Shown here: one piece after another, positions 23,494 to 33,052 of the stretch | Position numbering within the stretch: position 1 is the stretch's first letter | Layout: each line of letters starts with the position of its first letter | Source of the DNA: Chitinophaga pinensis | Lineage (GTDB): Bacteria; Bacteroidota; Bacteroidia; UBA4408 | Length of the DNA stretch: 43,504 nt | Direction of reading: 5' to 3' | NCBI GenBank assembly: GCA_945872355.1 | Contig: CAMBZU010000022.1 | Span: 1-43,504, forward strand | Program-made: the position numbers and the translations under genes | The notes under the pieces: generated by a model | The model's database searches: none | Told to the model about the DNA's origin: nothing | Seen by the model: only the letters and a program-made list of their open reading frames with translations

Positions 23494-25938
23494 TTATGCA
23501 ATATTAAATTTAGTTTTTTTTAATCGCGCGCTGATGGCAAGCACAGTGCCTATTATCATTATAATACACCCTAACCAAAGTATATTTATAAACGGAAATA
23601 CAATGGCTTTTAAAATAATAAACTCTTGACTACCAGTATCTTTTTCCGATAAATCGATATCAATTTTACCATTGTCTGGATGAATATTTTTAAATGATAA
23701 CTTCACACCTATGTTTTCTACTTCTGCATCTATAGGGCTCGCCGTATTTCCTTTGATAAGATAAATAGGTTTTGCAATTGTTGTTTTATTATGAATGTCA
23801 ATAATTTTAAAGGTGGCACCTACAGCAATATCATTGGCTCCAAAGTGATATTTTAAAGAATCTGCTTCTTTAAAAATATTCTCTAAAACAATTAAACTTT
23901 TGCTCCCAAAAATAGTGTCTCCAATGGCCATTGTTGCCGAAGCATAATTTTTATATCCATCTTCATCATTGTGCTTATGCCCAGCTTCTTCTGCTGGCTC
24001 CATTTCGGCATAGGTAATGTGTGTGTAAACATCTTTATACCAATAATGCTTTGTATCGGGCTCTGCTGAGTTACCCATGCGCGGATTGGTTTGAACTATT
24101 GGACTCAAGGTAAAAGCTAAGTCATACTTTCCTTTTTCGTTTCTTTGAAAATAATCAATATCAAAATAATGATTTACACCTTCAATCCTGCGTCCTCTAT
24201 AACTTAAAAAATACTCACCCATTTGCAAAGTATCATGCTTAGCCAACATGATATTTTCCATATTGTTAAATTCTTTGCCAAGCTTGGTAATATCAATACC
24301 AGAAGTATTTTGAGAAATAATACGACTTTTACCCGTTGCAATTAAAGCGCCTAATAAAATCATCCCAAATCCAATATGAGCTATAGAAGCACCTGCTTTT
24401 TTTACTTCTCCATTCAATACTTTAAATATGTAATCAATATTAGAGGTAATAGCTAAAAAGGAAGTGAAAAATAAGGCGATTAAAAAACCATTGTAAAGTT
24501 CTAATGCAAAAATAGCGAGCAGTGTAATAACAGCTGCTATAATAATTGAAGCTAAAAGTTTGCGGAAGGCAGTTTTTAAATCGGTTTGCTTGTATTTAAA
24601 GTATTGAGTAATGGCCATTAATAGCGCCACAATGATTGAAAATGGAATTTGCCAAGAATTATAATGCTCCACAGGTTTAGTAGGCGGCGCTAGGTTTGTG
24701 CCAAATAATTTATTGATAACAGGAATTGATGTAGTAAATGTAATTTGAAAGGCCGCTACTAAAAGCACTAAAGCTGCAATAAACATCCAAAATTCTCTAG
24801 AGGTGCTATTGTCTTCAACGCTATCAATATTAATTGCTTTGTAATTTTTGATGAGTAAAAAAGCAGCTATTAATACATAAAACAATAAATAAACCAACAA
24901 TTGCCCGCTCATCCCTAAATCGGTAAAGGCATGTACAGATGTATTTCCCAGTATGCCCGAGCGTGTTAAGAAAGTTGAATACAAAATCAAAATAAAAGTC
25001 AAAATCAACAGCACATAAGCAGTAAACAATGATTGCTTCCTATTTTTGTAAATTAACATTACATGTGCTCCTCCAACCATCACCAGCCATGGAACGAGCG
25101 ATGCATTTTCAACTGGATCCCAAGCCCAAAAACCACCAAAACTTAAAGATTCATAAGCCCAAGCACCGCCCATTAAAATTCCTGTTCCTAAAATCATAAC
25201 ACCAAAATAGGTCCAAGGCAGGGCAGGGGCAACCCATTCATTGTGTTTCTTTCTCCATAAACCTGCCATAGCATAGGCAAAAGGAACAAGTGTAGATGCA
25301 AATCCTAAAAACAAAATTGGTGGGTGTATGGTCATCCAATAATTTTGTAACAAAGGATTTAATCCTCTTCCGTCTAAATTGGTAAGGTACTCGGGTACTT
25401 TTACAAATGGCAATTCCATATACTCTGGGTGCTCCCTTAAAAGTATGAATGGATTGCTACCTAAATGATAATCGAAAATATAAATACCTAAAAGCATAGA
25501 GGCTAAAAATACCTGCACTGTGCTAAATATAGTCATCACAGGAGCTTCAAAATTTTTAGCTTTTTTAATTAAAATAAAACCCAATACCACATGCCAAATT
25601 GACCAAAGTAAAAAACTACCTTCTTGGCCTTCCCAAAAACACGACATCATATAGCGCACAGGCAACGATTTTGATGAATGTTGCCAAACGTATTGGTACT
25701 CAAAGTAATGATTAAAAATAAGATAAAATAAGGTAACCATTACACCTATTACAGAAAATCCATGCATGTAAAAAGCAATTCTACCTAGCTTTATCCATTG
25801 CTGGTTTTCTAAATCATTTTGTGTTGAAGCAAAATAATAGGCAATACTTGAAAGTAATGCAGCAGTAAAAGAAAGTACGATAAAAAAATTACCTAAGTTG
25901 CCAGGTAAAAGGTGTTCTCCAATGTATTGAATGTCCAT
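23494..25938 (-). CDS. ccmF: Cytochrome c maturation heme lyase CcmF/CcsA
   Basis: An 814-residue polytopic protein. Seen: FWEGQEGSFLLW (about 101-112), TIHPPILFLGF (about 203-213), and the WWD-type heme-handling motif GGFWAWDPVENASLVPWL (about 268-285) facing the periplasm. A large periplasmic domain occupies roughly residues 535-770, before a final helix. It joins heme delivered by CcmE to apocytochromes c. Starts 9 bases after ccmE. Confidence 0.93.
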   Translation of the reverse strand: MDIQYIGEHLLPGNLGNFFIVLSFTAALLSSIAYYFASTQNDLENQQWIKLGRIAFYMHGFSVIGVMVTLFYLIFNHYFEYQYVWQHSSKSLPVRYMMSCFWEGQEGSFLLWSIWHVVLGFILIKKAKNFEAPVMTIFSTVQVFLASMLLGIYIFDYHLGSNPFILLREHPEYMELPFVKVPEYLTNLDGRGLNPLLQNYWMTIHPPILFLGFASTLVPFAYAMAGLWRKKHNEWVAPALPWTYFGVMILGTGILMGGAWAYESLSFGGFWAWDPVENASLVPWLVMVGGAHVMLIYKNRKQSLFTAYVLLILTFILILYSTFLTRSGILGNTSVHAFTDLGMSGQLLVYLLFYVLIAAFLLIKNYKAINIDSVEDNSTSREFWMFIAALVLLVAAFQITFTTSIPVINKLFGTNLAPPTKPVEHYNSWQIPFSIIVALLMAITQYFKYKQTDLKTAFRKLLASIIIAAVITLLAIFALELYNGFLIALFFTSFLAITSNIDYIFKVLNGEVKKAGASIAHIGFGMILLGALIATGKSRIISQNTSGIDITKLGKEFNNMENIMLAKHDTLQMGEYFLSYRGRRIEGVNHYFDIDYFQRNEKGKYDLAFTLSPIVQTNPRMGNSAEPDTKHYWYKDVYTHITYAEMEPAEEAGHKHNDEDGYKNYASATMAIGDTIFGSKSLIVLENIFKEADSLKYHFGANDIAVGATFKIIDIHNKTTIAKPIYLIKGNTASPIDAEVENIGVKLSFKNIHPDNGKIDIDLSEKDTGSQEFIILKAIVFPFINILWLGCIIMIIGTVLAISARLKKTKFNIA

Positions 25939-25947
25939 TAAATGCGA

Positions 25948-26355
25948 TTAAGAAGCTGAAGTATTTGTTGTTTTTGATGGATCACTAGTATTGTTATATT
26001 TTGAAGGACATTTCATTAATATCTTATCTGCAATAAAAACACCAGCTGTTGCTTTACCTGTAACTACAATTTGTTCACTCATTTCAAAATCTTGTGGTTT
26101 TGCGCCATTGTATATTACTTTAAATTCCTTGTTTTCATTATCTTTCAAATAAAAAACACATCTGTTTGCGTTTTGTTGTGGATTGTATTCAATGCCTTTA
26201 TCCTTAACATATTTGCCTACCACATGGTATTCATCACCTTCGTTGGCAGCAGCCACTTTAAACGAAGCATAAGTGCTGCTATCGGCCACAGTGCCCATTA
26301 TAGCAGCTATGGAAAGTGCAATCACAAGCAGTATAATAATGTGAATTTTTTTCAT
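25948..26355 (-). CDS. ccmE: Heme chaperone CcmE, CxxxY type
   Basis: 135 residues: one N-terminal membrane anchor (IHIIILLVIALSIAAIMGTV) and an OB-fold periplasmic domain (VVGKYVKDKGIEYNP, FKVIYNGAKPQDF, IVVTGKATAGVF). The heme-attachment loop reads KCPSKY, with Cys116 and Tyr120 instead of the His of the enterobacterial HxxxY motif. This CxxxY variant is known from some bacteria and archaea. Its length and operon position support function. Confidence 0.92.
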   Translation of the reverse strand: MKKIHIIILLVIALSIAAIMGTVADSSTYASFKVAAANEGDEYHVVGKYVKDKGIEYNPQQNANRCVFYLKDNENKEFKVIYNGAKPQDFEMSEQIVVTGKATAGVFIADKILMKCPSKYNNTSDPSKTTNTSAS

Positions 26356-26374
26356 GATTGATATAAATGTAAAT

Positions 26375-26596
26375 TTATTTTTTTAACTGCTCAATTTCCT
26401 TTTTAAGTTTTGTCAACTTGTTATCGAGATTCATTAAGTATGAAACAATGCCAATAAAAATAATGCATAAAACACCAACTACAACATAAATTTTACCTGA
26501 GCTTCTTAAGCCATCTGCCATCTCTACATTTTGTGCCATGGTACTGTTAGCCAATAGGCTAAAGGCAAAAAGTAAAATAAATATTAATCTTTTCAT
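26375..26596 (-). CDS. ccmD: CcmD-family small membrane protein
   Basis: 73 residues with a signal-like first helix (LIFILLFAFSLLANSTMA), a second helix (GKIYVVVGVLCIIFIGIVSY) and a charged helical tail (NKLTKLKKEIEQLKK). The size, position between ccmC and ccmE, and tail match CcmD-like proteins of Bacteroidota, which help release heme-loaded CcmE. It starts 1 base after the ccmC stop. Confidence 0.8.
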   Translation of the reverse strand: MKRLIFILLFAFSLLANSTMAQNVEMADGLRSSGKIYVVVGVLCIIFIGIVSYLMNLDNKLTKLKKEIEQLKK

Positions 26597-26597
26597 G

Positions 26598-27263
26598 TTA
26601 ATTATTTTGAATTTTTTCTAATAACACTTTGTATCCAACGCGAAGGTTTAATATCCAAACTGCCAGCAAGGACCAACCAATAATTGCAGGATAAAATATA
26701 AGTTTCATGGTGCCATCTAAATCATATCCTCCAAAGCCAGGGTTTCCTCCGTTTCCGGGATGTAAGGAGTCTGTCATGCGCGGCAATACACCAATAAATA
26801 CCAACATCATTGTAAAAGCAAAAATATTATAAATGGCACTTACGCGTGCTCTTTTATCTTCATCAGGCAAGGCACTGCGCAAAATTAAATAGGCAAAATA
26901 AAAGAGTAAACTTATGGCAGCGCCATTTAATTTAGCATCGTTTACCCACCAAGCACCCCAGGTATTATTTGCCCAAAGTGAACCTGTAGTAGTGCCCATT
27001 AAACCTAGTAATATGCCAACCTTGGCTGCTTCTGATGAAACAATATCATGATACTGCTTGCCGCCACTTAAATATTTTATGCCATACACAAGTGAAACCA
27101 ACAATATAATAATCATAGCAAACCACATGGTTACATGAAAATATAAGTTTCTTATTGACTCGTGAAGTATAGGGAGCTTTGGCACAGGCATGAGCAAACC
27201 TGCAATGATGGCATATAGAACCAATACTATTGCTGCAATTTTCCACCACTTTAAATTTGCCAT
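26598..27263 (-). CDS. ccmC: Heme exporter protein CcmC
   Basis: 221 residues, six membrane helices. The tryptophan-rich motif WANNTWGAWWVNDAKL (about 97-112) and histidines on either side (YFHVTMWF near 43, DSLHPGN near 167) are the heme-handling elements of CcmC, which attaches heme to CcmE. It follows ccmB by 38 bases. Confidence 0.92.
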   Translation of the reverse strand: MANLKWWKIAAIVLVLYAIIAGLLMPVPKLPILHESIRNLYFHVTMWFAMIIILLVSLVYGIKYLSGGKQYHDIVSSEAAKVGILLGLMGTTTGSLWANNTWGAWWVNDAKLNGAAISLLFYFAYLILRSALPDEDKRARVSAIYNIFAFTMMLVFIGVLPRMTDSLHPGNGGNPGFGGYDLDGTMKLIFYPAIIGWSLLAVWILNLRVGYKVLLEKIQNN

Positions 27264-27301
27264 TTTTTAAGTATAAATTTCGACTTTAAATGAATATAAA
27301 A

Positions 27302-27949
27302 TTAGTCTTGCCAAAGGTAAGGAAATAATATGTAGGATAAACCTACCACTATAATATTTATCAATAATAAAACCAACAAATAGGGATAGCAAACTGAGTT
27401 ATCAATACCATCAACTGCTAGCTTTGAAACCTTGATTAAGGTAATTAAAAAAGGAATGAGCATTGGAAAACTTAAAATGGCCATCATGCTAAAATTGCCA
27501 TTTGTTTTAGCCGCTATTGCTGAAACCATGGTTAATATGCTCGAAAATCCTATACTGCCCATCAATAATACCAATAAAAACATGGCTAGGTTTTGCACCA
27601 AATAATTGATAAAAACTGAATAAAATACAAAACAAAGTAAACTCATGAAAGTCATTAAAATAGCATTGTACACCATTTTTGAGAGAATAACAGTTTGTGG
27701 TTTAAGCATGGTGTAATAATACAATTGCCTGCCATTGCTATCTTGTACAAAGCTTTTTGAAATGGCATTGATACTCGCAAACAATAAAATAATCCAAAAA
27801 AGCGCGTTCCATGTGGCTGGGTGAATAATATTTTTAAAGGAAAGATAAGAGGTATAAACTGTGGCAATAACGTAGAGGAATATTCCGCCTAAAGCGTATT
27901 TATTGCGCAGCTCTAACTTAATTTCTTTATTTATGAGGTATAAAAGCAA
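27302..27949 (-). CDS. ccmB: Heme ABC transporter permease CcmB
   Basis: 215 residues, six hydrophobic segments, with the CcmB pattern: LLYLINKEIKLELRNKYALG at the N-terminus, ISKSFVQDSNGRQLYYYTML, and a central LLVLLMGSIGFSSILTMVSA. CcmB is the membrane part of the CcmAB complex that frees holo-CcmE from CcmC. First gene of the run; the partner ATPase CcmA is not in the window. The start is 19 bases downstream of a terminator hairpin. Confidence 0.9.
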   Translation of the reverse strand: MLLYLINKEIKLELRNKYALGGIFLYVIATVYTSYLSFKNIIHPATWNALFWIILLFASINAISKSFVQDSNGRQLYYYTMLKPQTVILSKMVYNAILMTFMSLLCFVFYSVFINYLVQNLAMFLLVLLMGSIGFSSILTMVSAIAAKTNGNFSMMAILSFPMLIPFLITLIKVSKLAVDGIDNSVCYPYLLVLLLINIIVVGLSYILFPYLWQD

Positions 27950-27967
27950 ACTTTTAGCATTAAAATG

Positions 27968-27995
27968 AAAAGGCTTCCAAATTGGAAGCCTTTAT
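27968..27995 (-). terminator. Terminator hairpin between tRNA-His and ccmB
   Basis: An 11-bp perfect stem AAAGGCTTCCA/TGGAAGCCTTT with a 3-base loop. Read on the minus strand it comes directly after the tRNA 3' end and is followed by a T-rich stretch, so it should end the tRNA transcript before ccmB. Confidence 0.8.
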
Positions 27996-27996
27996 T

Positions 27997-28074
27997 TGGG
28001 GTAAGTAATGGGGCTCGAACCCACGACCCTCAGAATCACAATCTGATGCTCTAACCGACTGAGCTATACCTACC
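27997..28074 (-). tRNA. tRNA-His (GTG)
   Basis: The minus strand folds into a full cloverleaf. The acceptor stem is 8 bp (GGTAGGTA with TACTTACC, one G-T), including the extra G-1:C73 pair that marks tRNA-His. The D-arm is GCTC/GAGC, the anticodon stem TCAGA/TCTGA with loop TTGTGAT giving anticodon GTG, and the T-arm GTGGG-TTCGAGC-CCCAT. CCA is encoded (27997-27999). Confidence 0.97.
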
Positions 28075-28125
28075 ATAGTTTCTAACAATACATAAAGTGT
28101 TGCTAAATTCGGAGTGCAAAGATAA

Positions 28126-29406
28126 CTATTTTTGAAATCCATCAAATTTATTTTTCAATAAGTTTAGCTGTGGTAAAATTTGTTGAAAGGCCATGAACGC
28201 AAAAATAATCATAAATGGTTCAGCATAATAGCGCCATCTGGCCCCCATAAAAAATACTAATGTGAGCGCAATGGACCCTAAAATAGGAATAAGTATAATT
28301 GTTTTTTCTATAGTCCAAAATTTATTTCTACTACCAAAACTCATCATCGCGCAAGCCAAAAAGCCTATATAAAAAATAAAATTAATAGGATTAGGCAGTT
28401 GATTCAATGGGAGAAATTCAAAATTGCGAGGGAGGAAATAAAGCAACATTTTTCTGAAACTTAGTTTAATTTCATCAAAAGGATTTTCTTTGATCCACCT
28501 AAAAGCCACCTTTTTTCTTGCTAAACCTTCGCTATATTGGTTAAGCGTTTCTATATCAGGGATTTTTTTGTGACTGTATTGATATAATGCTGAACTTGGT
28601 AAAAGCCAGTCACCCATCCAAGAGCCTTTAGCATTTGGGTTGTGACCTTGCAATATTTCATAACCCATTTGGGTGCTAAGGATATAGCTACCAAACAATT
28701 GTTGGTTTTTTTTCAAACTTGGGAAGTGTGATGCAAATCCAATAATGGCAACAAAAGCATACATCAAACTTTTTTTATATTGTTTTTGGTAGGCCAATAA
28801 TAAAATTAAAAAAATAAGCAATGGCACAAAAATAGCGATGGTTTGTATTCTTAACAAGCTGCTTAAAGTAACACAAATTAGTAGGCTAAATATTTCATAA
28901 AAAGCTAACGTTTCTTTAATAGATTTGATTGCAAAATAGAGGGCAATAATCATCAAAGAAAGTACTATTTGTTCATACCAAAATAAAGAACCAACATAAT
29001 AAAGTACCGATGGAAAAATGCAATAGGAGAGGGTGCAATAATAGGCCCATTTTTGCTCAATAAATAACAAACTAAGTTGATAAAAATAATAAATAGAAAT
29101 GGCCAATAACAGGCCAGAGATAATGTTGCAAAATCCTACCCAATAACGTTTATGAATGTGATTTTTTAGCACTAAATTTTCATACGCAAAAATGGTAAAG
29201 CTGGCATGAAAAGCGGTGGGTAAGTAGGCATTTTTTTGTTCATCAAAATAGGTATAACCTCTTCCTTTGTAATGATTAGTAGCCACTTCATAATTGCTTT
29301 CCTCATCAATATTCATAATAAGGTTAGGGTTGTTGTAAAATAACAACAATAGTCGAACAAGGCCAAAAATTAGCGCTAGGTAAACAATGCTGCGTTTGTT
29401 ATTCAT
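28126..29406 (-). CDS. GT-C-fold membrane glycosyltransferase (GT39/ArnT-like)
   Basis: 426 residues with about ten membrane helices. The first periplasmic loop carries acidic residues after helix 1 (NIDEESNYEVATNHYKGRG), where GT-C enzymes bind the lipid-phosphate sugar donor. FRWIKENPFDEIKLSFRKML near residue 305 and GARWRYYAEPFMIIFAFMAF at the end are typical of this class. It probably transfers a sugar from a polyprenyl-phosphate carrier to a lipid or glycan; the substrate is unknown. It stands alone between the tRNA and a divergent porin gene. Confidence 0.75.
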   Translation of the reverse strand: MNNKRSIVYLALIFGLVRLLLLFYNNPNLIMNIDEESNYEVATNHYKGRGYTYFDEQKNAYLPTAFHASFTIFAYENLVLKNHIHKRYWVGFCNIISGLLLAISIYYFYQLSLLFIEQKWAYYCTLSYCIFPSVLYYVGSLFWYEQIVLSLMIIALYFAIKSIKETLAFYEIFSLLICVTLSSLLRIQTIAIFVPLLIFLILLLAYQKQYKKSLMYAFVAIIGFASHFPSLKKNQQLFGSYILSTQMGYEILQGHNPNAKGSWMGDWLLPSSALYQYSHKKIPDIETLNQYSEGLARKKVAFRWIKENPFDEIKLSFRKMLLYFLPRNFEFLPLNQLPNPINFIFYIGFLACAMMSFGSRNKFWTIEKTIILIPILGSIALTLVFFMGARWRYYAEPFMIIFAFMAFQQILPQLNLLKNKFDGFQK

Positions 29407-29553
29407 GCTTGTATAATTTATTAGCTGATAGTTTACAAATTAACTTAATTTATTCTGAACTCCACAGGAAATTATTATTGATGTTTGAACCTCTTTTTTG
29501 ATGCAATCTTTTTTAAAATTTCAATTGTTGCTCACTTTTTTACAATAATAACT

Positions 29554-29561
29554 TAGTTTTG
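29554..29561 (+). promoter_or_regulatory. Candidate -7 box of the porin gene
   Basis: TAGTTTTG matches TAnnTTTG. A weak ATTG/GTTG lies about 23-26 bases upstream. The start point would fall at or just before the ATG at 29567, implying a very short or absent leader. Confidence 0.35.
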
Positions 29562-29566
29562 TGATC

Positions 29567-30670
29567 ATGTTTACAAAAAATTACACACAGCAAATAGTTC
29601 GGTATTTTTTACTTTTTTTAATGCTTGTTTCATTTGAAACAAAAGCACAATTAGATAGTATTGGTGATTTCAAAATTGCACTAAACGGCTATCTTGAAAC
29701 CTATTATTTATACGATTTTGCCAATCCTAGCAATCATTTACGCCCTGGTTTTTATGTTAGTCATCACCGGCATAATGAGTTTAATTTAAATATGGGAATC
29801 ATGCGTTTTTCGGCCGAAAATAAAAAAGTAAAAACTGCTTTTGCACTTATGACAGGCACTTATGTAAACACAAATTTGGCGCTGGAAACTGGTGTGCTAA
29901 AAAATATTTATGAAGCCAATGTTTCCTTAAAATTGCATTCAAAGCGCCACTTGTGGCTGCAAATGGGTATTTTTAATTCGCATATAGGTTTTGAAAGTGC
30001 CATTGGAGCAGATTGTTTTACGCTTACTAGAAGTATTGCAGGCGATAATTCTCCTTATTATGAAAGTGGCGCTCGTTTAAATTATAAATCAAAAAATACA
30101 AAATGGGATTGGAGTTTTCTACTGCTTAATGGTTGGCAACGCATACAAAGACTTAATTACAATACTATGCCTTCTTTAGGAACCCAAATTACTTATACTG
30201 CAACCACACTTACTTTTAACAGCAGTAATTATTTTGGAAATGAAGGAACAGATGCCTTCCCCATTTGGCGTTACTTTCATAATTTATACATGATAAAAAA
30301 AATAGGTGCCAAAAATACCTTGATAGTGGGTTTAGATGCTGGCTTTCAAAATAATCCTATTAAATCAACTTCAATCTATTGGTATACGCCTCAGCTGGTT
30401 TATCGCTACAATTTATCAAAAAAGTTTGATATTGCTGCACGACTGGAACATTATTATGATAAGGATGCAGCCATAATTACACCACTAATAAAAGCTGAAT
30501 TTAAAATGATAGGCGCATCTATTAATTTAGATTACAAAATAATGGACAATGTGCTTTTTAGATTGGAGTTTAAACAACTCAATAATAGTGATCCAATTTT
30601 TACCAGCCAACAAGCCAAGCTTACAAGATATAACTCAAGTATAGCTAGCGCTTTTACAGTTAAATTTTAA
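29567..30670 (+). CDS. BBP2-type outer-membrane beta-barrel porin
   Basis: 367 residues from the ATG at 29567 (an in-frame GTG 6 bases upstream is less likely). Signal peptide up to about SFETKAQ, then many alternating amphipathic strands ending in Phe (AFTVKF), the C-terminal signature of outer-membrane barrels. FKIALNGYLETYYLYDFANP and HHRHNEFNLNMGIMRFSAEN are typical of the OmpL-like BBP2 family. Likely a nonspecific or solute channel. Its stop overlaps the convergent glycosyltransferase stop by 4 bases. Confidence 0.85.
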   Translation: MFTKNYTQQIVRYFLLFLMLVSFETKAQLDSIGDFKIALNGYLETYYLYDFANPSNHLRPGFYVSHHRHNEFNLNMGIMRFSAENKKVKTAFALMTGTYVNTNLALETGVLKNIYEANVSLKLHSKRHLWLQMGIFNSHIGFESAIGADCFTLTRSIAGDNSPYYESGARLNYKSKNTKWDWSFLLLNGWQRIQRLNYNTMPSLGTQITYTATTLTFNSSNYFGNEGTDAFPIWRYFHNLYMIKKIGAKNTLIVGLDAGFQNNPIKSTSIYWYTPQLVYRYNLSKKFDIAARLEHYYDKDAAIITPLIKAEFKMIGASINLDYKIMDNVLFRLEFKQLNNSDPIFTSQQAKLTRYNSSIASAFTVKF

Positions 30671-31794
30671 TTGGCTTGCTGTAGAAATTCTATCAACAAT
30701 TTAGCATTGTAATTATTAGCGAAAGTATTTTCCAAAAGGTGCTTTCTTTGCGCTACCATCGCTTTTAAAACTGGAAATTCCTTAAGTATTTCAATTTCCT
30801 TAGCCATCTCTGATGCCTTATCTTTAACTACACATAAATCCTCGAGCCCTGTATTGGCAACCATTGGGTTATTAACCAGGCAATGACGTCCAGAAAACAA
30901 GGCTGCCAAAAGCTTTAATTTAATACCAGTGGCCTGAAATGTAGGAAGCACATTAATATGGGCATTTGTGATTAGTGCATTTATTTCAATGGTGCTAATA
31001 TCTCCCTTAAGGGTAATATGAGCATGTTTTTTTACAGCATCCAATAATTCATTGGAAGGCCCGCTGCCTGCAATAATTAATGGAAAATTTGTTTTATCAA
31101 ATACCTCGTTCACCAAAAAAAGCGCCCCTAAATTATTTTCAGCAACAGCTAAATTGCCATGATATAGTGCATAAGTACCAACACCTTCTTTAATTTCAAC
31201 CTTGTTATAGGGATGAAAAGCCGAAACAGTAAAAACAGATTTAAAGTTGCGCTTAAAATGATAGGAATCATTGGCAGATATGGCTGCAATTAAATTGGCA
31301 TGATGCAAAGTATGCTCAAAGGCTTTCAGTTTTGCAGACTCTTGTTTAAAATATAATTTCTTTAATATTTTTTTTTCGCTTTGCGCTAAATTTGAGTAAT
31401 AGTCGTGCTCAATGTTGTGTGTGCGCACAATTTTGAACCTTTTACTTAGTCTTTCATCATTTAAAAAGTAACATGAATGCAGGCCTTCAAATAAAATTGG
31501 CGAATGGTCGGCCAGCAAATTATTGATTAAGGATACACTGTTTCGAGTATTAACAATATAAGGAAGTTTACTAAACATCTTAATTAAACTCATATTCCGC
31601 TTGTAGTAATGCACCTTCGAACAGTATTTTTCTAGTTCAATTTGCTTTCCTCGACCATAATCGAAACAATGCAAGGTAATTTCGCAACCTAGTTCATGCA
31701 AAGCCTTAATTTTATAAAAAACGTCAATTACACCTCCATAGTTAGGAGGATAAGGAACATCAAAAGAAATAATATGTAATTTTTTAGACGGCAA
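30667..31794 (-). CDS. Glycosyltransferase, GT4-like (GT-B fold)
   Basis: 375 residues. N-terminal Rossmann-like domain with FDVPYPPNYGGVIDVFYKIK, which includes the nucleotide-sugar glycine loop, and a C-terminal domain with YALYHGNLAVAENNLGALF, PLIIAGSGP, and VLPTFQATGIKLKLLAALFS, the degenerate EX7E region with a GIKLK acceptor-donor site. Probably adds a sugar in surface-glycan synthesis. Divergent from the glycosyltransferase at 31899, sharing a 104-bp intergenic region. The first 78 codons are duplicated as a pseudogene at 37356-37589. Confidence 0.83.
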   Translation of the reverse strand: MPSKKLHIISFDVPYPPNYGGVIDVFYKIKALHELGCEITLHCFDYGRGKQIELEKYCSKVHYYKRNMSLIKMFSKLPYIVNTRNSVSLINNLLADHSPILFEGLHSCYFLNDERLSKRFKIVRTHNIEHDYYSNLAQSEKKILKKLYFKQESAKLKAFEHTLHHANLIAAISANDSYHFKRNFKSVFTVSAFHPYNKVEIKEGVGTYALYHGNLAVAENNLGALFLVNEVFDKTNFPLIIAGSGPSNELLDAVKKHAHITLKGDISTIEINALITNAHINVLPTFQATGIKLKLLAALFSGRHCLVNNPMVANTGLEDLCVVKDKASEMAKEIEILKEFPVLKAMVAQRKHLLENTFANNYNAKLLIEFLQQAN

Positions 31795-31854
31795 AATTTT
31801 ATGTTGGGCTGCAAAAGTAATATCTAACGTAAATAATCGAAATAAAAATTCAAT

Positions 31855-31888
31855 ATTGACATAATAAAAAGCTAAATAACTATACTTG
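31855..31888 (+). promoter_or_regulatory. Candidate promoter of the plus-strand glycosyltransferase
   Basis: ATTG (31855-31858), a 22-base spacer and TATACTTG (31881-31888): 7/8 to TAnnTTTG and 3/4 to TTTG, with the spacer one base over the usual range. The ATG follows 10 bases later. Confidence 0.4.
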
Positions 31889-31898
31889 CACTCTGTTT

Positions 31899-33029
31899 AT
31901 GAATATTTTACACGTAATACCATCCTTATCTAAAGGCGGTGCCGAGCGCATTACCATTGATATTTGTAATACTTTGGTAGTGCAAGGGCATAAAGTAATG
32001 CTCGTGAGTATGAGTGAGGTAAATGCTTATAGTTTTATTCAATTTCAGTTTGAATTTAGGCAAACCTATTCAAAGTTAGTACCTTCCATTACTGGTAAAT
32101 CAATTGTTGAAACCGAAGATTACGAACAAATTATTGACGAATTTAAACCTGAAGTAATTCATTCGCATCTTTTTTTAGCCGAAATGCTAACACGCTATAA
32201 TCCCCGAAAAGGGATAAAGTATTTTACACATTTGCATGATAATATGCCGCAATTTGAGGCTTTTACTTTCAATAAATTAAATAAACAAAAGCTTACCAAT
32301 TACTTCGAAAAGCAAATGATGCTAAAGCGCTATGAGCTATGTAATAACAGGTTTGTGGCTATTTCAAAAGATGCATTCGATTATTTTTATGTTAACTTAA
32401 ATTCCAAGTTAAAAGAGCGCATTCATTTGTTGCACAATGCCATCGATTATCAAAGGTTTTATAGAGGAGAAAGAACTTTTAGTACTAATGAAAATAGTAA
32501 TTTCCGGCTTGTAAGTGTAGGCAGTTTAGTTGATAAAAAAAACCAACAATTTCTCATTGATATATTAATTGAATTAATACCTCTAATTCCTAATTGCCAT
32601 ATAGATGTGCTTGGTGATGGACCTAATCATGGCAGGATCATTGAAAAAATAAAAAAATACAATTTACAAGATAAGATTACACTGCATGGCAATGTAAATA
32701 ATGTTGAGGAGTTTTTGCATGCTTCGCATTTATACATTCATCCAGCCACCTACGAGCCTTTTGGTTTGGTATTAATTGAAGCTATGGCCGCAGGTTTGCC
32801 ATGTATTTGTTTAGATGGCCGTGGAAATAGAGATGTTATTGAACATGATAAAAATGGCTATATCTTTCAAGAACAAAATCCAAAACAATTCGCTCAAAGC
32901 ATTTGTCAGCTGCTCAATAATTCAAGTAAATTGCAGGAAATGAGCCATTATGCTATCAATTATTCTTCCAATTTCGATTTGCCTTTGTACATTAATAGGC
33001 TGCTAGATTTATACAAATTGGAAAATTAA
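31899..33029 (+). CDS. Glycosyltransferase family 4 protein
   Basis: 376 residues, GT-B fold. The N-terminus MNILHVIPSLSKGGAERIT has the GGAER loop. The C-terminal domain begins with FRLVSVGSLVDKKNQQFLID, then DVLGDGPNHGRI and LHGNVNNVEEFLHASHLYIH, and carries the EX7E motif EPFGLVLIEAMAAG. A retaining transferase using a nucleotide sugar, probably in exopolysaccharide or O-antigen synthesis together with its divergent neighbour. A shortened pseudogene copy lies at 37691-37846. The gene is followed by modular element copy 6. Confidence 0.9.
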   Translation: MNILHVIPSLSKGGAERITIDICNTLVVQGHKVMLVSMSEVNAYSFIQFQFEFRQTYSKLVPSITGKSIVETEDYEQIIDEFKPEVIHSHLFLAEMLTRYNPRKGIKYFTHLHDNMPQFEAFTFNKLNKQKLTNYFEKQMMLKRYELCNNRFVAISKDAFDYFYVNLNSKLKERIHLLHNAIDYQRFYRGERTFSTNENSNFRLVSVGSLVDKKNQQFLIDILIELIPLIPNCHIDVLGDGPNHGRIIEKIKKYNLQDKITLHGNVNNVEEFLHASHLYIHPATYEPFGLVLIEAMAAGLPCICLDGRGNRDVIEHDKNGYIFQEQNPKQFAQSICQLLNNSSKLQEMSHYAINYSSNFDLPLYINRLLDLYKLEN

Positions 33030-33052
33030 AATTATAGAATTTATATTAGTAA

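Noticed and set aside
27960-28145. 61-codon minus-strand frame
   Set aside because: It translates the tRNA-His gene and its terminator.
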